Origin: Patagioenas fasciata
Lineage: Eukaryota > Chordata > Aves > Columbiformes > Columbidae
Length of the DNA stretch: 64,000 nucleotides
Assembly (NCBI RefSeq): GCF_037038585.1
Contig: NC_092520.1
Span: forward strand, 55,332,501 to 55,396,500
Direction of reading: 5' to 3'
A program made the translations under genes and the position numbers. How positions within the stretch are numbered: position 1 is the first letter of the stretch; every line of letters begins with the position of its first letter. Below are positions 1 through 13,439 of the stretch, one piece after another. The notes under the pieces are model-generated. The model worked only from the letters and a program-made list of their open reading frames with translations. It made no database searches and was not told the DNA's origin.

Positions 1-3000
1 GTAGTACACTTGTCAACAACTGTCTGTAGATCCTCCCAGATTAAAACAAGGAAATACTTTTATGGAAATGGTGCAGTGTTTGAAGGGATAGGCTTTAATA
101 CAATAGTGTTTATGTATTCAAGAACCTGAATAATTAAATTATCTCCAAAAATGTTTTAAGGAAAGCTCTCTCCATCAGCAAAATCTGACAGGTTTGTTTG
201 TGTTAAGCAAATTTGTCTAACAAGATAATTAAAAGGTATGACAGCCCAATGCAAGTCCCAAAATGCCAATAAAGCTTGTGTCAAGCAGTGGGAGAAAGGA
301 AGATGTAAATCTTAAAACTGACTTCCATTCATGAAGCATTACCTTTGTGAAGTAAATTATCAGGCCAGTTGTCTTGCAATGAAAAATCATCCAAACGTTT
401 CTTAGTTTGGGCGAGGAATTAGCATACTGGTCATGAACAAGTATTTTATTTTGAGAACATGATTAAATGTATTAAGTAAAATATTAAAGTAACTTTTTCC
501 AATATTATTGTAACGGTAGGAAAAGCACAAACAACAAACCTTAAGTAGTACATTTTTCCTTTGCCAGCACTATTAGTGACAAATCTTGACACTACTTATT
601 TTAAAATAAATACTAGTGTGTACTTTTAAGTCCAAAATAAAACACACTGTGAAGTTTTTGAGAAGCGGAAACGAAAAGGAGAGAAGAACATTAAATTCAA
701 CAACAAAAAAAATAATATCCTGAAAGCCAAATTAATCCGTAACTGTATTTGTCAAGTGTGTAAGTAATTACTAGAAACTGATGCGGTAATAAAGAAGTGT
801 GAAGCAATTAACAACAGAGATACTTGGGAAAATCTAAGGCTGCAAATGGAGAGGAAGGAGGAGAGAAAGTAACACAGTGATGAAATTAGTAATCGTTTTT
901 CTATTTTAGGGGGAAAAAAAGCAACTTCCAATTTATTCCTTAATATTTTGCTATGGCAACAATATATTCACAACATGGAAAGAGCAAGATATATAACAAA
1001 CATCAAAGTGCAACTTAGTATATCTGTAATACAGATAGCAATCTAGCAAAACCAACTGCTCAAATAGAGTAATGGCCAAATTAAGCCAATGTCATCTGAA
1101 TGAAACCCATTATACATATACATTGTGCTAGGGAAATCAATTAGATGATCACAAAGGATGTCACAAACATGCAAACACACAAGATTCCTTATTTCTTCAG
1201 TGCAAAAGAAATGCAATAGTCACTAAATAAGCATCTGTGTGTTGTGTGGCCTTAAGCCCTCTTTGCTCTAGTCTCTTCTCATTCTGAATGCAGCCAGACT
1301 GATTAGTTTCTTCATGTGCATTTTGTATGGCACTTATCACTAGAGTACATGAGTTCACAAACATCCGCTTTTCTCAAAACATTGGGCTATCATTGGGCAG
1401 TTTCAACTAGTTTCCAAACGGTGAATAAAAGCATGTGGATCTTAAGGTGAAATACAGCCACTGATCACTGTTATACAGCAGGAACCTAAAGCTTAGTCTT
1501 TCAGATGATGTAGCACTATAGCCTTTCCCTTTCAGGCAAGCGGCCATTGATTTCAGAGCTGAACAGTTTCTCCATATCACACCCCAGGGCCTCGAGGCAG
1601 GTACCTAGAAAACCAAGAAGACGTGCATGAATCTGCCTGAAAAGTCTGGATAAAAGATTTGCTGAGCACTACATGGTGCCCCTGAGGCCGTACTAGGGGC
1701 AGAATCACATTCACAGCTGTTTGAAAGACATCAGAGGGAGTAGCTTCCCAAAGATGAGCTATGACAGCAGCATGTGAAGGCTTTACAACAGCACATTGTT
1801 TGAGTTTAATGTTTTTGATTGAAGCCAGGCAGAAAGGCAGACTGAATGCTTGCCTGACAAACCCAACAGCCTTGTTTCCTGCCGTGCCATGGGCAGGAAT
1901 GCTGGCTGTCCCTCTGGCTGCAAGCCCAACTTGTCACTATTCAGTGACCTGACTCATCATCTTCCTGATGTATCCACTGGAGAATAGTTTCTCATCCTCC
2001 TGCAATACAGGCATATTGGCCTCTTCTGGTTCAGCTGCAGAAGAGAAGTATCAATGCTGCAGAGCCAAGCTGTAAGTAATTTTGTTAGTTTGATCTGGTC
2101 ATCCGTGTGTAATTCCAACAGTCTTCCTCGGGTGCTCTTCCTGCTTCTTCTTTTTACCCCAATAGTCATCTCCATTTTCCACATATCTTTTTCTCCATCC
2201 CCATATGAATTTTCTACTGCCATAGTTTCTTATTTATAGTAATTGACTTATTCATTTTCCTTAAATCATGGTGCAAATTCAGATGCCTAAGCCTAAGTGC
2301 CTTCTTCCATTTTAGACATGGTAGGATTTTCTACTTGGCCATAAGTTACGATTCCAGGTTTCAGGTCTTGAATTAATTGTGTCATATTTGGCAGTCCTAT
2401 GCTGATGACTCTGGTGCCTTATAAATGACAGTAGGCACCTATGTTTAAACAACTGAGTTTTGCCCTTACCATCTTCAATTTTGAATCACTCTGGGTTTTA
2501 AGCCAGAGTCCTCTACATCTTTGGCAGCAGCATTAAGGTTATTTTGGTCAATACGATTCTTCCTAAGGAACTTTTAATTTCCATTCACATTTTTCTATCT
2601 AAATGTCGCACACACACATACATGCACACGCAATATTTCTGTTAATTTTCATAGTTCAGTTCTTTTGATGTTTGAATGTCCACCTACTTACTTTAGAGAA
2701 AACTATATTAAAATCATTTATCCATAGCAAATAGGTTCTATTGATCATCTGCTAAGATCAGATTCAAACCAGTTACTTTGGATTAAATTGAATATTTGAT
2801 GCAGCAGAAAAGTCTCAGAAAAGATTCTACTAAGAGTTAAAATTGAGACACCTATGACATGTTCAGGTCTTTTAACAATTTAATCTCTGTAAGCACAGAT
2901 ACTTGGAGACTGGTGCTTCTGTAGGGTGATCTGATAAGCAGCCTTTCAGCAGCAGTTCCCTGCACTATTAGTTAAAACACCAATTCCTGTGTATTTACAA

Positions 3001-4021
3001 TATTGCTCTCTTGAGCTACAGAGCCTTCTCTTATCCATTCCTAAGCAACTAAGGGCTAATTTCAGCATTCCAGTCTCACCAGGTAATAGACATGAAACTT
3101 GCTGCTTCTATTCAATACAGTTTCAATTCTTCCAGCTTTTAATCCGCATTTCTAATATTGATAATTGATATTCTAAAGAGCAAAGACTGTCTTTACGTTG
3201 CAGAAAATCTTGAACTTTATTTACCCTCTTCCTATCCTGACCTCTTGCTTTTCTAGCTTAATACTAGCCAGCACAGCCCAGAGTAATCTCCAAACAATGG
3301 TGAATTACAGTAACAGAAAAATTAAATTGAACTAGTTTCAGGGCAAGAGTGAGTCAGCAAAAAGAAAACAAACTTCTGTGAGCATTGTGCAGACTATGAC
3401 TGATAGCCTAGGGAAATAAAGACTTCCCATCGCTGACATTTAAAAACCAGGTTGGATTAATTTCTGTCATGATGTCTGATCAACGTAGGCAGCCTAGTCC
3501 AAGGGTAGGAAATGGATTAAGTGACTTCCTGACATCCGTGTTTTCTGTGAATGCCAGTGTCCATGGACTCATTTGACTGGGCAAGATTCCCAGGGTGTTG
3601 CCGTGACTTCAACACAACAAAGGGGAAAATTATTTGTTAAAACCTCTCCTCGGAGCCTGGAGGTGAATGGTGGATCTCCGGTTCATTCAAGTCAAATTTT
3701 GGTGATACTGTGCTCTCTCTTGTATGGATGAGGATCTTAGGCATAATAGTTTTGTCCTGATTTTTTTTAAAACAACGTTAAGGACATACAACACTGAGAA
3801 ATGCAGAATTCAAGTGGCTTTGGTAAGAGAGCTCTGGTGTTCCAAAGTGACTAAGAAGATAAATAAGCTAACAGCAAACAACATGTTTCCACTCAAGTTA
3901 GTAAAACCTGTGCTTCTTTCAAAGCTTGATTACAGCATTCCCTTGCATTTTACACATTTATTTTCATGAACATGGTTTCCACTGTGTAATCTCTTTCATT
4001 TGGTATCAACCTAAATAGGCA
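1..4021. other. AT-rich non-coding stretch
   Basis: No open frame here exceeds about 90 codons and none resembles a known protein. A short CA run lies around 2608-2630. I recognise no interspersed repeat; conserved non-coding elements cannot be judged without alignment. Confidence 0.6.
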
Positions 4022-4654
4022 AGAGGGAGAGGAGAGGAGAGGAGAGGAGAGGAGAGGAGAGGAGAGGAGAGGAGAGGAGAGGAGAGGAGAGGAGAGGAGA
4101 GGAGAGGAGAGGAGAGGAGAGGAGAGGAGAGGAGAGGAGAGGAGAGGAGGAGAGGAGAGGAGAGGAGAGGAGAGGAGAGGAGAGGAGAGGAGAGGAGAGG
4201 AGAGGAGAGGAGAGGAGAGGAGAGGAGAGGAGAGGAGAGGAGAGGAGAGGAGAGGAGAGGAGAGGAGAGGAGAGGAGAGGAGAGGAGAGGAGAGGAGAGG
4301 AGGAGAGGAGAGGAGAGGAGAGGAGAGGAGAGGAGAGGAGAGGAGAGGAGAGGAGAGGAGAGGAGAGGAGAGGAGAGGAGAGGAGAGGAGAGGAGAGGAG
4401 AGGAGAGGAGAGGAGAGGAGAGGAGAGGAGAGGAGAGGAGAGGAGAGGAGAGGAGAGGAGAGGAGAGAGGAGAGGAGAGGGGAGAGGAGAGAGGAAGGGA
4501 GGGGAGGGGAGGGGAGGGGAGGGGAGGGGAGGGGAGGGGAGAGGGGAAGGGAGGGGAGGGGAGAGGGGAGGGGAGGGGAGAGGGGAGGGGAGGGGAGGGG
4601 AGGGGAGAGGGGAGGGGAGGGGAGGGGAGGGGAGGGGAGGGGAGGGATGGGGAG
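4022..4654 (+). repeat. Two-block purine pentanucleotide tract, (AGAGG)n then (GGGGA)n
   Basis: The plus strand is almost pure purine for 633 bp. Block one (about 4026-4467) is (AGAGG)n with phase-shifting interruptions near 4146 and 4300, about 153 bp apart. A transition at 4468-4497 (GAGAGG, GGAAGGG) leads to block two (4498-4654), mostly (GGGGA)n with occasional GAGAGGGG variants. The minus strand shows three long open frames of Leu/Ser/Pro repeats, which are artefacts of a 15-bp period without stops. Mirror-symmetric purine DNA of this kind can form intramolecular triplex, and GGGG runs separated by single A can form G-quadruplexes (known chemistry). Confidence 0.97.
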
Positions 4655-5926
4655 ACATCTAAAGTAGAAGCATGGAAGTTCTTCCTCCCCCAAGGAGTAA
4701 AAGAGAAGGAAAAAGCAGGTGGAGAACACTCATGCATTTATAAGACACAGCAAATCAGTCAGCAGGTCCACCATTATGGTCCAGACATTTCTAGTTGTTC
4801 TTGAAGCCACTCTCCTTCCATGCTAAAATCAGAAAAACGCATTGTGCAGATGGTCAAACAAAACTCCCTTTCTTCCCAGAAAAATTCATTTCCCTCTTGT
4901 AATGACACAAATAGTCAACCAGATCCTGAAGAAAAGGTACATAAGTCACTTTTCAGAATGAAACGTCACCATCAAGATCATCTGGATCCTGATCATATTT
5001 CAATTAGCATTGCCAGATTTAAGAAAGTTATTTTTGGCAGTAAAAATGGGACATACGACAACACAAACAAATACATAGCTTTTTCCTTCTGTAACATAAA
5101 GCCACAGAGAAGCTTGCTTAAATTGAGTGGCAGAGTCTGGCTTTTGCTCTTCTGGGGGTTACCCGCTATGACGAGATATTGGACAAAATTAAAATAATTT
5201 CTTTTGTTATAAGACAGTACTTGTCACCTCAACATACAAACTGCAGATGGTGACAGCAGACATCTTCAGTCTAAACATGTTCTTTGAATAACATTGAACC
5301 TAAAATAATATTGTATCTGGGTTTTTTTACTTTTTCTGAGACTCCTCAATAGTATTTATGGCCACCAATGAACTAAGCAAAAGCCTAATGTCATCCTGCA
5401 TTCTGGCTGAAGATGGAAAAAAAACTAGAATACTGATAGATCAAATAATATTTAGAGGTCACAAAATTAAGCACTCACATAAGTTTTAATAGCAGATGAA
5501 ACACGCTCACACTGCACACCGAGAGCTTGATTTCTACCTTTAATAAGAACCTCACAATGCAAAGTCAGATACAACTGTGTGTGCATACAGTGTTAGTTTT
5601 AGCTGACAGAAGACACAGGAGGTGACCGGTCACTCTAGCAAGATGCTAAGGGCAGGAAAATAAAATAAATAAAATAAAAAATTACATTTATTATTCCATT
5701 TTCTTCTGAGAAAGGAGAGGATGGTTTACTCAGCTCTCAATACTTTACGAGAAAACTAGTGGCAGATGGGAGGGTGAAACGGCAATTCTGTCATAACAAA
5801 GCTAAGGCCAGCAGAGCCATCTTCAAAATATGTCACGTCTGACCTGGATATGAGCCACTTACCGTCAAGTATAGACAGTCAAATCAGAACACAAACAGTG
5901 TTAAATGACCGCAAACATAATTACTC

Positions 5927-6277
5927 TCAGCCTTGGCCAACATAGTCTGTCAACGCTGTTATTAATATCACTTGACCTTCCTTGGCTCTCAGCTGCATGA
6001 CCAGGGTCCGGCACATGTAGGTCCATGGCCTGACTTTTTGGTGTGTCTGACACTTCTGGGCACACCTCTCAGCAGACCACCAGTTACCTGCCAACACAGA
6101 GCTCCCAAAAGTCAATTTTTTGGTCCACATATCCATGGCCCACATATCTTCCTCATCTAACCACACACCACTGGGCAAGTCTCTTCTCCTTAGTTCTTTC
6201 TGGGCAGCCTGACACTGGTCTTGGGTATTGCAATCCAGGATGGACCAAGAATAGAGGAATCTTTTTCTGAATTGCAT
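5927..6277 (-). CDS. Unassigned 116-codon open frame, tryptophan-rich
   Basis: The frame opens with ATG at 6277 and reads 116 codons. The product is rich in Trp (seven or more), Cys and charged residues, including a WLDEEDMW segment around residues 39-46. It has no signal peptide or membrane segment that I can see, and I do not recognise it. Splice-like boundaries, a promoter or a polyadenylation signal are not evident nearby. It could be a chance frame, part of an unrecognised repeat, or an exon. Low confidence that it is coding. Confidence 0.12.
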   Translation of the reverse strand: MQFRKRFLYSWSILDCNTQDQCQAAQKELRRRDLPSGVWLDEEDMWAMDMWTKKLTFGSSVLAGNWWSAERCAQKCQTHQKVRPWTYMCRTLVMQLRAKEGQVILITALTDYVGQG

Positions 6278-8677
6278 TCATTTTGTGAGTCAGAATTTAC
6301 ATTATAAGGTTTGTAATGTAATTATTGTACTATATTTGTGCTAAATTCTTTATTTATTTGGTTTACTTTAAAGTTATAAACTTAGAACCACATACTATAC
6401 ATACTGACTCACAGGCACCAAGGATATTTACTCAGTGTTTTTCTGTGTATAGATTCTTCCATCTTAATCACTGTTTCATTTGGGTATCTTCTAACAACAC
6501 GCTGAGTACCATGACTAACACATGTCAAGTCCTGTTTATTCTTGTTGTCAGTTTGGTTTGATTTAATGCAGCTTCAGGCTAATATGCCCACAGCTGTGTT
6601 TGGGTTAGAGAAATAAAGGTTGAAGTGATACAAATTGCTGTTAGAGTAGAAGGTGTTGAGGTCTTCCTTACTGCTCCCACCCCCTGACTATATGATGCTC
6701 AGCCTCAGACAAACCAAGGTGGAAAATTTTGTCTCCTACACAGGGAGACTTGCTCTTACAGAGGGACATTCTTCTTCCTCTGTGGTGGGTAGAGGTTTAC
6801 CTTGGTTTTTTAGGCATCTATTTACATCTCTGAGACCAAGCAACTTGGAGGGCAAGAACAGAGATCTTGCATTTAACAGTAGTTTATGGAAGACAAAGCA
6901 AAGAACAGACCACGGATATGTGTTTATAGTACTCTGTGTTAACCTTGGGGATGTGCACCTTGTATTCTGCACTTCAGGGTATTTCCTATGGGCTGAAGGC
7001 TTCACAGGCAAGTGCATGGGGTGCATGTAGTCCAGAGGGCAGGAGCAAAGAAAGCTTCATATGTGTCACACCAAACTAAGCTGAATCATAGAATGGTTGA
7101 TTGTGCCCTTCACCTTGTTTCAGTTACAGTTACAGCCTCCTATTCTATGGGAGATATAAGAGAAAGGGATATTCATGTTTGCTAATGTGGTTAATATGCA
7201 AAAGGTTAGCGGTGGTGAGAAATATGGAAGCACTCCCATGCCATGACTTGAACCGGCCAGATGTAAACTCATACATATGCAGCTTTTGCTCTTATTGTTA
7301 AGCTGCGGGCCATTCCTGGGAATCTTGTGGCCAAATTTGCATTCATTACATTTTTTGTTCTTCATTAGTGCCCTCGTCCTTGCCAAACAATTCTTATTTC
7401 TCTGATCAAATCCTCTGCCTGCATTTTCATTCGGATGGCCTTTCAACCTTTATATACTGGGACAGAAAGATATGAAAAGGCTGTGGGTGTTTTCAGAAGC
7501 AGACTGATGTTCCAGACACATCACAAAGAGGAGAAGGAACCATGAAGTTAGAAATGTCAGCAGCAGAAGAGCAGCTGTGGCAGTAAGGACTGCTAGGTGA
7601 ACCACAGAGCATAAGAACAGAAAAAGGACTGAGGACAAAACATGTGTGTCCAAACTCGTGCCAGAGAGAAAAAAAAAGGAAAATCAGATAGAAGGATAGA
7701 AAACTGAGCACAATAAAAATAAAAGAGAGGTGAGGTTGACCACACAAAGGGGACAGGGAAGGAGGATGATTGTGTCAGGTACTAAGATGACCAGTAGATG
7801 GTGAAGTTTTGAATAGCTGCCTTGTCCAACAAGCCAAGTATATGCATGCATCAGGTCCCCACAACAACTGAAATTCAAGACCAAATTGATGGAGAGGAAA
7901 CTGTTTAACAAATCCCCTCAGTTGTGACCAGGGGCAGGCAGGAATAGGTGGGATAAATTTGTGTGTACATTTATAGGCTCATATCTCTGTGCATGGGTTA
8001 GCTTTAGGCTGTATCAGTAGTCATGGCTGTAGTTCTGTTTCTGTAACTAAATGCATTTCATACCCTTCAAGACACACTCCACAGCAGCAAACTATTATTT
8101 TCCCATCCGACCCCCACTTTTCGTCATCCCTCCTGACACAGAAAGTCAGTGCCATCATGTGTGCCCTTTTCTTCTCCAGATCATCTTCAAAGGAGGTGAC
8201 CAGCGAGTAGGGAGTTGCACAGAAGTACCACCCCTCTCTCTGGCAGCAGTTAAAAGAAAGCACAGAAGCTTCCCACCACTTAAGAGCAGGAAGCACCAGG
8301 ATTATCCTTTCCCAACAGTATGGTCTGACTGAATTAATTTTCCACAAACCTGCCATGCTACTAACAACATAGATGTGATCTTCTTGAATCCCCGCTCCAT
8401 CTTGGCACCTGTGCTGATGGCTCTTCCTTCCCAGCTCTTCTGACGAACAGACGAAAACAGAGTAAAAAACTTTAGTGAACTCTAACAGTCATTTTCCTAC
8501 CAGGTAACCTTTATAACGCAGAGTTTTCAAGGAGATTACATAAATCACTCTCTTCATACTTGGATGCTGACCGAGCTCCTTTGGAAACGGACTATGCTTT
8601 TCATTCTTTAATTGTCCAGTACTGGCAGAGTGCTTCTGCTTCAGGAGTGGGATTCCCAGGAGCTACATTATCACAGA

Positions 8678-8696
8678 AAAAAAAAAAAAAAAAAAA
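8678..8696 (+). repeat. Poly(A) run
   Basis: Nineteen consecutive A residues. No SINE, processed pseudogene or LINE body is recognisable immediately upstream, and avian CR1 elements do not end in poly(A). Confidence 0.95.
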
Positions 8697-9274
8697 GAGT
8701 AATCTTGCCAGCTTTTGTTCTACACATTAAATAATGACCCTTTGAATGAGTCATTTAACCAGACAAATTTTTGAAGAGATTTTCCTTGAGTAATTTCATA
8801 AGAATGATATTTCTCTATAGGAAGGTCATTCTTTGAAGGAAGAAGGGCCATTCAGAATAATAAAAACAGTAATAATAATATGACCACGGCATTAGTAATT
8901 TCTGCATTGGAACATTTGTCAGTAGGTGAACTGGGTAACTGTTGTCTACTTCTTCCCAGAGCTTTTATTCAGCAGGAGTGACTCTGTACACCCAGCCTTT
9001 TTGTTGGATATAATCTGCACATAAATTAGAGTGAGAGAAGCCAAATACATAAGTAGGAGTAAATACGACTTCTGGAAATGAAAACAAAAATAGCATTCTG
9101 CTGGAATCCAGGTGGGCTCTGAAGCCTGTTCCTGTTCTTTGTACAACCCCTCATGTGAGTCCAAATATGAAATACATCACTAAGCATCCCTGCAGCTCTA
9201 ATTTAGTAAGATTTAAGCTGCTGGGAGCCCAGATCAGATACAAAGTGCCACATGTTGTCACTTCTGTGTGAACT

Positions 9275-9580
9275 AGGGTAGGTGCTGGTATCTCTTCTGT
9301 GAAGACCAATGACAGGACCTGCAGGAATGGCAGGAAGATGTGCCAGGGGAGATTCAGGTTGGACATGAGTAAAAGGTTCTTCCCCCAGAGGGTGGTGCAG
9401 CACTGGAACAGGCTCCCCAGGGAGGTATCACAGCCCCAAACCTGACAGTGTTCAAGAAGAGACTGGACAAGGCCTCAGACACATGGTGTGAACTGTGAAG
9501 TTGTCCTGTGCAGGGACAGGAGTTGGACTCAATGATCCTTGTGGGTCCCTTCCAACTCAGGACATTCTATGATTCTGTGG
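9275..9580 (+). mobile_element. CR1 LINE 3' end fragment
   Basis: The translated plus strand shows the C-terminal CR1 ORF2 pattern: a degenerate GTDLFS/VTNDRT start, then [27 protein letters not shown] with single-base disruptions. The 3' UTR reads TGGACTCAATGATCCTTGTGGG and ends in ATTCTATGATTCTGTG at 9580. This is the same subfamily signature as the minus-strand copy at 36223-36708. It is 5'-truncated, as is usual for CR1. Flanking target duplications are not evident. Confidence 0.92.
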
Positions 9581-12500
9581 CCTTTCAGGTATTGTGCTTT
9601 TCTCTAAAGGTGTGGCAACATTACAAAAGAAACTTGGAAATACAGTTCTCACTGTCTTTGCCACAAGATAAAAAATGACAGATCAATACAGTGGTGATAT
9701 AATATGGCCAATTTCCATAAATGTCTGATACAAACCTGTATTTCAGTTTCTGCTAATGCTGCCTTACTGTAGCCAGTAAACAAGTTTGGAGTTTTCCTTC
9801 AAGCTGACAACTATTACAGGTCATAAAGCAAATTGCTTTGACCAGGGACATTCTTATCTCCCTAATTGGACATGATGCTAAAAGCATCATTTGCAAAGCA
9901 TGTTTAGGGTAGACATAATTTGTACAAGTGACAACAAGGGACTGACACAGAGAATAAAAAATGTATGTTCTTTAGCAGATTGCAACATAAAAAACCCCAC
10001 ATCTAAATTTGGTGGCAGCTGAACAAGTAGGGAGGGAAGCAGAGAGAGACCTATGCTACGTTCCTACAGCCGAAGAAGAAACCGGTAAGAGATCAGGGGC
10101 TCCCAAGTTTGTGGCTTGACCAGTGAACTGTCACAGCTCCCAACACACATATAGGGAAGTTTTAGCTGTCATGGCAACCGTTTCTTTCTGGTTGACTGCA
10201 CTGTGATAAACATTTGATTAAACAGTTTTTATTTATGTCTCTAATCGCAAAGATTTCTTTAGTGAAACAGTTAATTTAAAGGTTTTGCTACCTAATCATG
10301 CAGCAACTGGCACAGTTCAGCCCTGGCGTGGATGACTGGCAGCACAATTAAATAATAAGAAATTACAGAAGACAGAGTGTCAAAGTTGTAAAGGAAGTAC
10401 AAAAAGGGTGCTCTTTTGGTAGTTAGATGGATGGTTGAATCTATGTGAATGATACTTTCTAAAAATTATTTGATGGCAATTTCACAGAAGAGGTTAATTT
10501 CAGGTTGAAGAAAGCTTTTTATTCAGCCTGTGAATCTAAGCACTTTACATTTTTAATTCTAAAATAAATTCAAGACTGAACAAGTTATTTCAAATAGAAG
10601 AATCAATACATTTTATTTAGCATAAAAAATAAGACTTTTATTTTGCTGTACTTCTCAGTTTGGATTTTTTTCATACAATTCAGTGAATCCAGAACAAATT
10701 GTCCTGCCAGAATTACTTTTTTTTCCATAAAAGACTACTGAATATTTTGCAACGTATTTCAAGAAAACTATAATCTGAGGAACCTTCAGAAAATTCTTTA
10801 AAAAAAAAAATCTATTTGGCATATCTTAATCCCTGCATATTCCCTTCCTGGTCTTTTCATGCTGACTCAGCAATATGGTGTTCTACCTATCGCCACTTAA
10901 ATATTAAGTTTAGAATTTGTTAGACCTGAAACTTTTAATTTAGATTTTATTAGGCCTGAAGCAATCTCTCGCTGCATTTCATTTCTCTGGGCCCGCATTT
11001 AAATGTATCCCTAGTTGGCTTTTTATCAACATCCCCTTTCCGTGACTAGGAGGCATCATTTCTTGGTTCTTCTAGGGCTACAGGTTCACATGTTCTGTTA
11101 AAACTGGCTCTAAATCAACGTTTCTAAAACTTCTGGTACATAGGGCACATGGGGTTCTTTTCTGAGTTAAAACTGGATGGTGCATGTCAGATATCCCTGA
11201 CTTACTATAGCGCAGCAGTCCTGCTCCTCAGCTCTGGGGGCCAGTAGGCTCTTGGCAGGCTCACACATCATCTTACAGGAAACCTTCTGTGAATTGCTGC
11301 CCTAAGCAGGACCACAAGCAAAACAAGTGGACTCTGAACAACCATGGAGAAAACAGAAGGTAAAATGTTGAACAGGATGATGGCTTTTCAAACCAAGAAT
11401 GTTGTATTTATTACTGGATTTAGGCAGTAACTGGTTTAAAAGTTTCTGCTCTTGCGGTCCAATGGAAGACCATTTTTATCTTCTAGAATCAATATACTTA
11501 TAGTCTGAGGACATGAATAAGTGAAGATTTACAATATATACTGTATTTCAACCCTCCTGATTTCATTTATATTTCTTATTTGTTGCTGGGATATAAAGCT
11601 TTGATATTTTACAAAGGGTACTCAGAATACAATTTTTCTAAGGAGTGAGGCAGTGATGAGATTTTTTTTCATAGTTTTTAGTACTTGCTTTTTTACTCAG
11701 CACTCTCAAACTTTTTATTTTTCCTTATCTTAATGGTTTCTCTTTTTAAAATTTGGCACAGTATTGGGGTTTTTCCTTTCTTTTCTCTCTTTGAAAAATC
11801 AGAGGTCTGCTTTGTTCATGTTCTTTTGTATAAAAGGCATTATCGGTAACATCTGCATAGGCACTGGAATAATTAACCTTTTCTTTTTTTATTCTAAACA
11901 GATTTTCATGATTACATAGATGCATTTCTTTATTAGTCAGAGGATGCAATCAGGATCAAAAACCTGCACTGCACATATTCCTACACAGACATAGACACAG
12001 CCACCTCCCTGAACAGCTACACACAATTGTCTCCATCCAGTTGATCTCCTGTCCAGCAACAGATCTGACATATGAAAGACCACAGCAGACAAAAGAAAAA
12101 TCTTAAATATTTAAACCTGAGTGCATTTTTTGGAAAACAACAAAGAAAGAAGAATCTACTTATCCTTACTGTGCTGTCATGTAGAAGATTATTACCAAAT
12201 GCTGATTTTAATGGGTACCACAATATCCAAAGTGTCTGTACCACCCTCCCTGTGTGCTCCACATGCATCCACTGACCATGTCACACAGCTGCCTCGTGCC
12301 GTTATCTGTCAAGGTCTAATAGCAAAAAGGGAGGTAAAAATCAAGAACCAGCTCTCCAGGATAACAGCTTTCCATATTGTTCCCTAAGGGTTTTCCTGGG
12401 GCATACCTGGCAGCCCTGCTGGGGTCACTCACCTGAATCCATTACCACAGGCACAGCCTGCCCAAAGCTGGTGTGAGGCAGGACCTTTCTGCCTCCTTAC

Positions 12501-13439
12501 CCCTTCCCACAGTGAGCCATGTGCTTCCCTCAATTCCTGACTTTTGCCAGGACACCTAGATCTCCTCTTCTTTTTGGGTGCTCCAGATTCAGAAGAGCTC
12601 AGACTACAGGAGGGCAGAGGGCGCGTCCTTTTGTGGGACAAAGGCAAAGCCAGGAGAAAGGAGGACTTTGGGCAGTAAGGCCCATCTCCATCAAGAGGTG
12701 TTCACAACCCAACAAAAGCCAGTTGCCAGTGCTGATATCCAGGATAGACCATTTTTATTCTGCTCACAAAGGCTGTGAGCAAATGTAGACCCTTACAACC
12801 AGGACCCGAATAACAGCAATCTCGTGCTCCCCATGGGGCTCCCAAAACAGCATAACGTGGGGACTCTTGCTCTCAGAACACTCTAGAAAACTCAGAAATT
12901 TGGTGTTGGATGGTTGGACCTTAACTGCCAAGGGTCTGAAAGACTCTGCAACATCAGTTGAAATCTTCCTGGCTATACCTTCCACAGAAAACTCCTGAAT
13001 TAAATGTGCTTTTGCCTCTAGCTTTTGGCTCCAGCCAACTCAGCCCAGGCAACTCAGCCAGCTAATGTGGTTAGAACAACACACAACTGTCTAATGAGAA
13101 ATCCCCAAGGATAAAACAAGATATCTAAGCACCCTGCAGTGCCTCAAGGCCTGTTCCTGTTTTTTGCCCTCGCTGCAGGAGTTTGCAGTCTGTTGTAGGC
13201 ACAGCCCGCTGCCACAACTAGGCTTTGGTATTCTTCCAGGACAAACCCACAAAGATTTTTTCTCAGACATGGGAGAGCAAAGTTTGTTTTCTGTCAGAGA
13301 TGGTGCCTTTCTGTATTGCCAGCCCTGGCAGGGTGCACACATTTCTGAGAGTCCTGGAAAGTCCTTTTCCCTCCCCCAGAGCAAGCGGGCAAGATTGTGG
13401 AGGTGGCAGCATTTCTCCCGGCAAAGAAGTGGTAGGATA
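9581..13439. other. Non-coding stretch
   Basis: AT-rich sequence with short homopolymer runs (for example A around 10800-10810). Open frames are 60-90 codons, overlap on both strands and show no family resemblance. No repeat was recognised. Confidence 0.5.

Larger units (their letters stand above)
4655..9274. other. Non-coding stretch with one unexplained open frame
   Basis: Mostly AT-rich unique-looking sequence. It contains the open frame listed at 5927-6277, a run of 19 A at 8678-8696 with no recognisable retroelement in front of it, and a 15-base match to the start of a CR1 tail around 7085 that is too short to call. Other open frames here are short and low in recognisable motifs. Confidence 0.5.

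Noticed and set aside
3950..4737. Three long minus-strand open frames encoding Leu/Ser/Pro repeats
   Set aside because: They are the three frames of the pentanucleotide tract, which lacks stops in a 15-bp period; no independent coding evidence.
7084..7100. CR1 tail at AATCATAGAATGGTT
   Set aside because: Only about 15 matching bases and no 3' UTR follows; too short to call.
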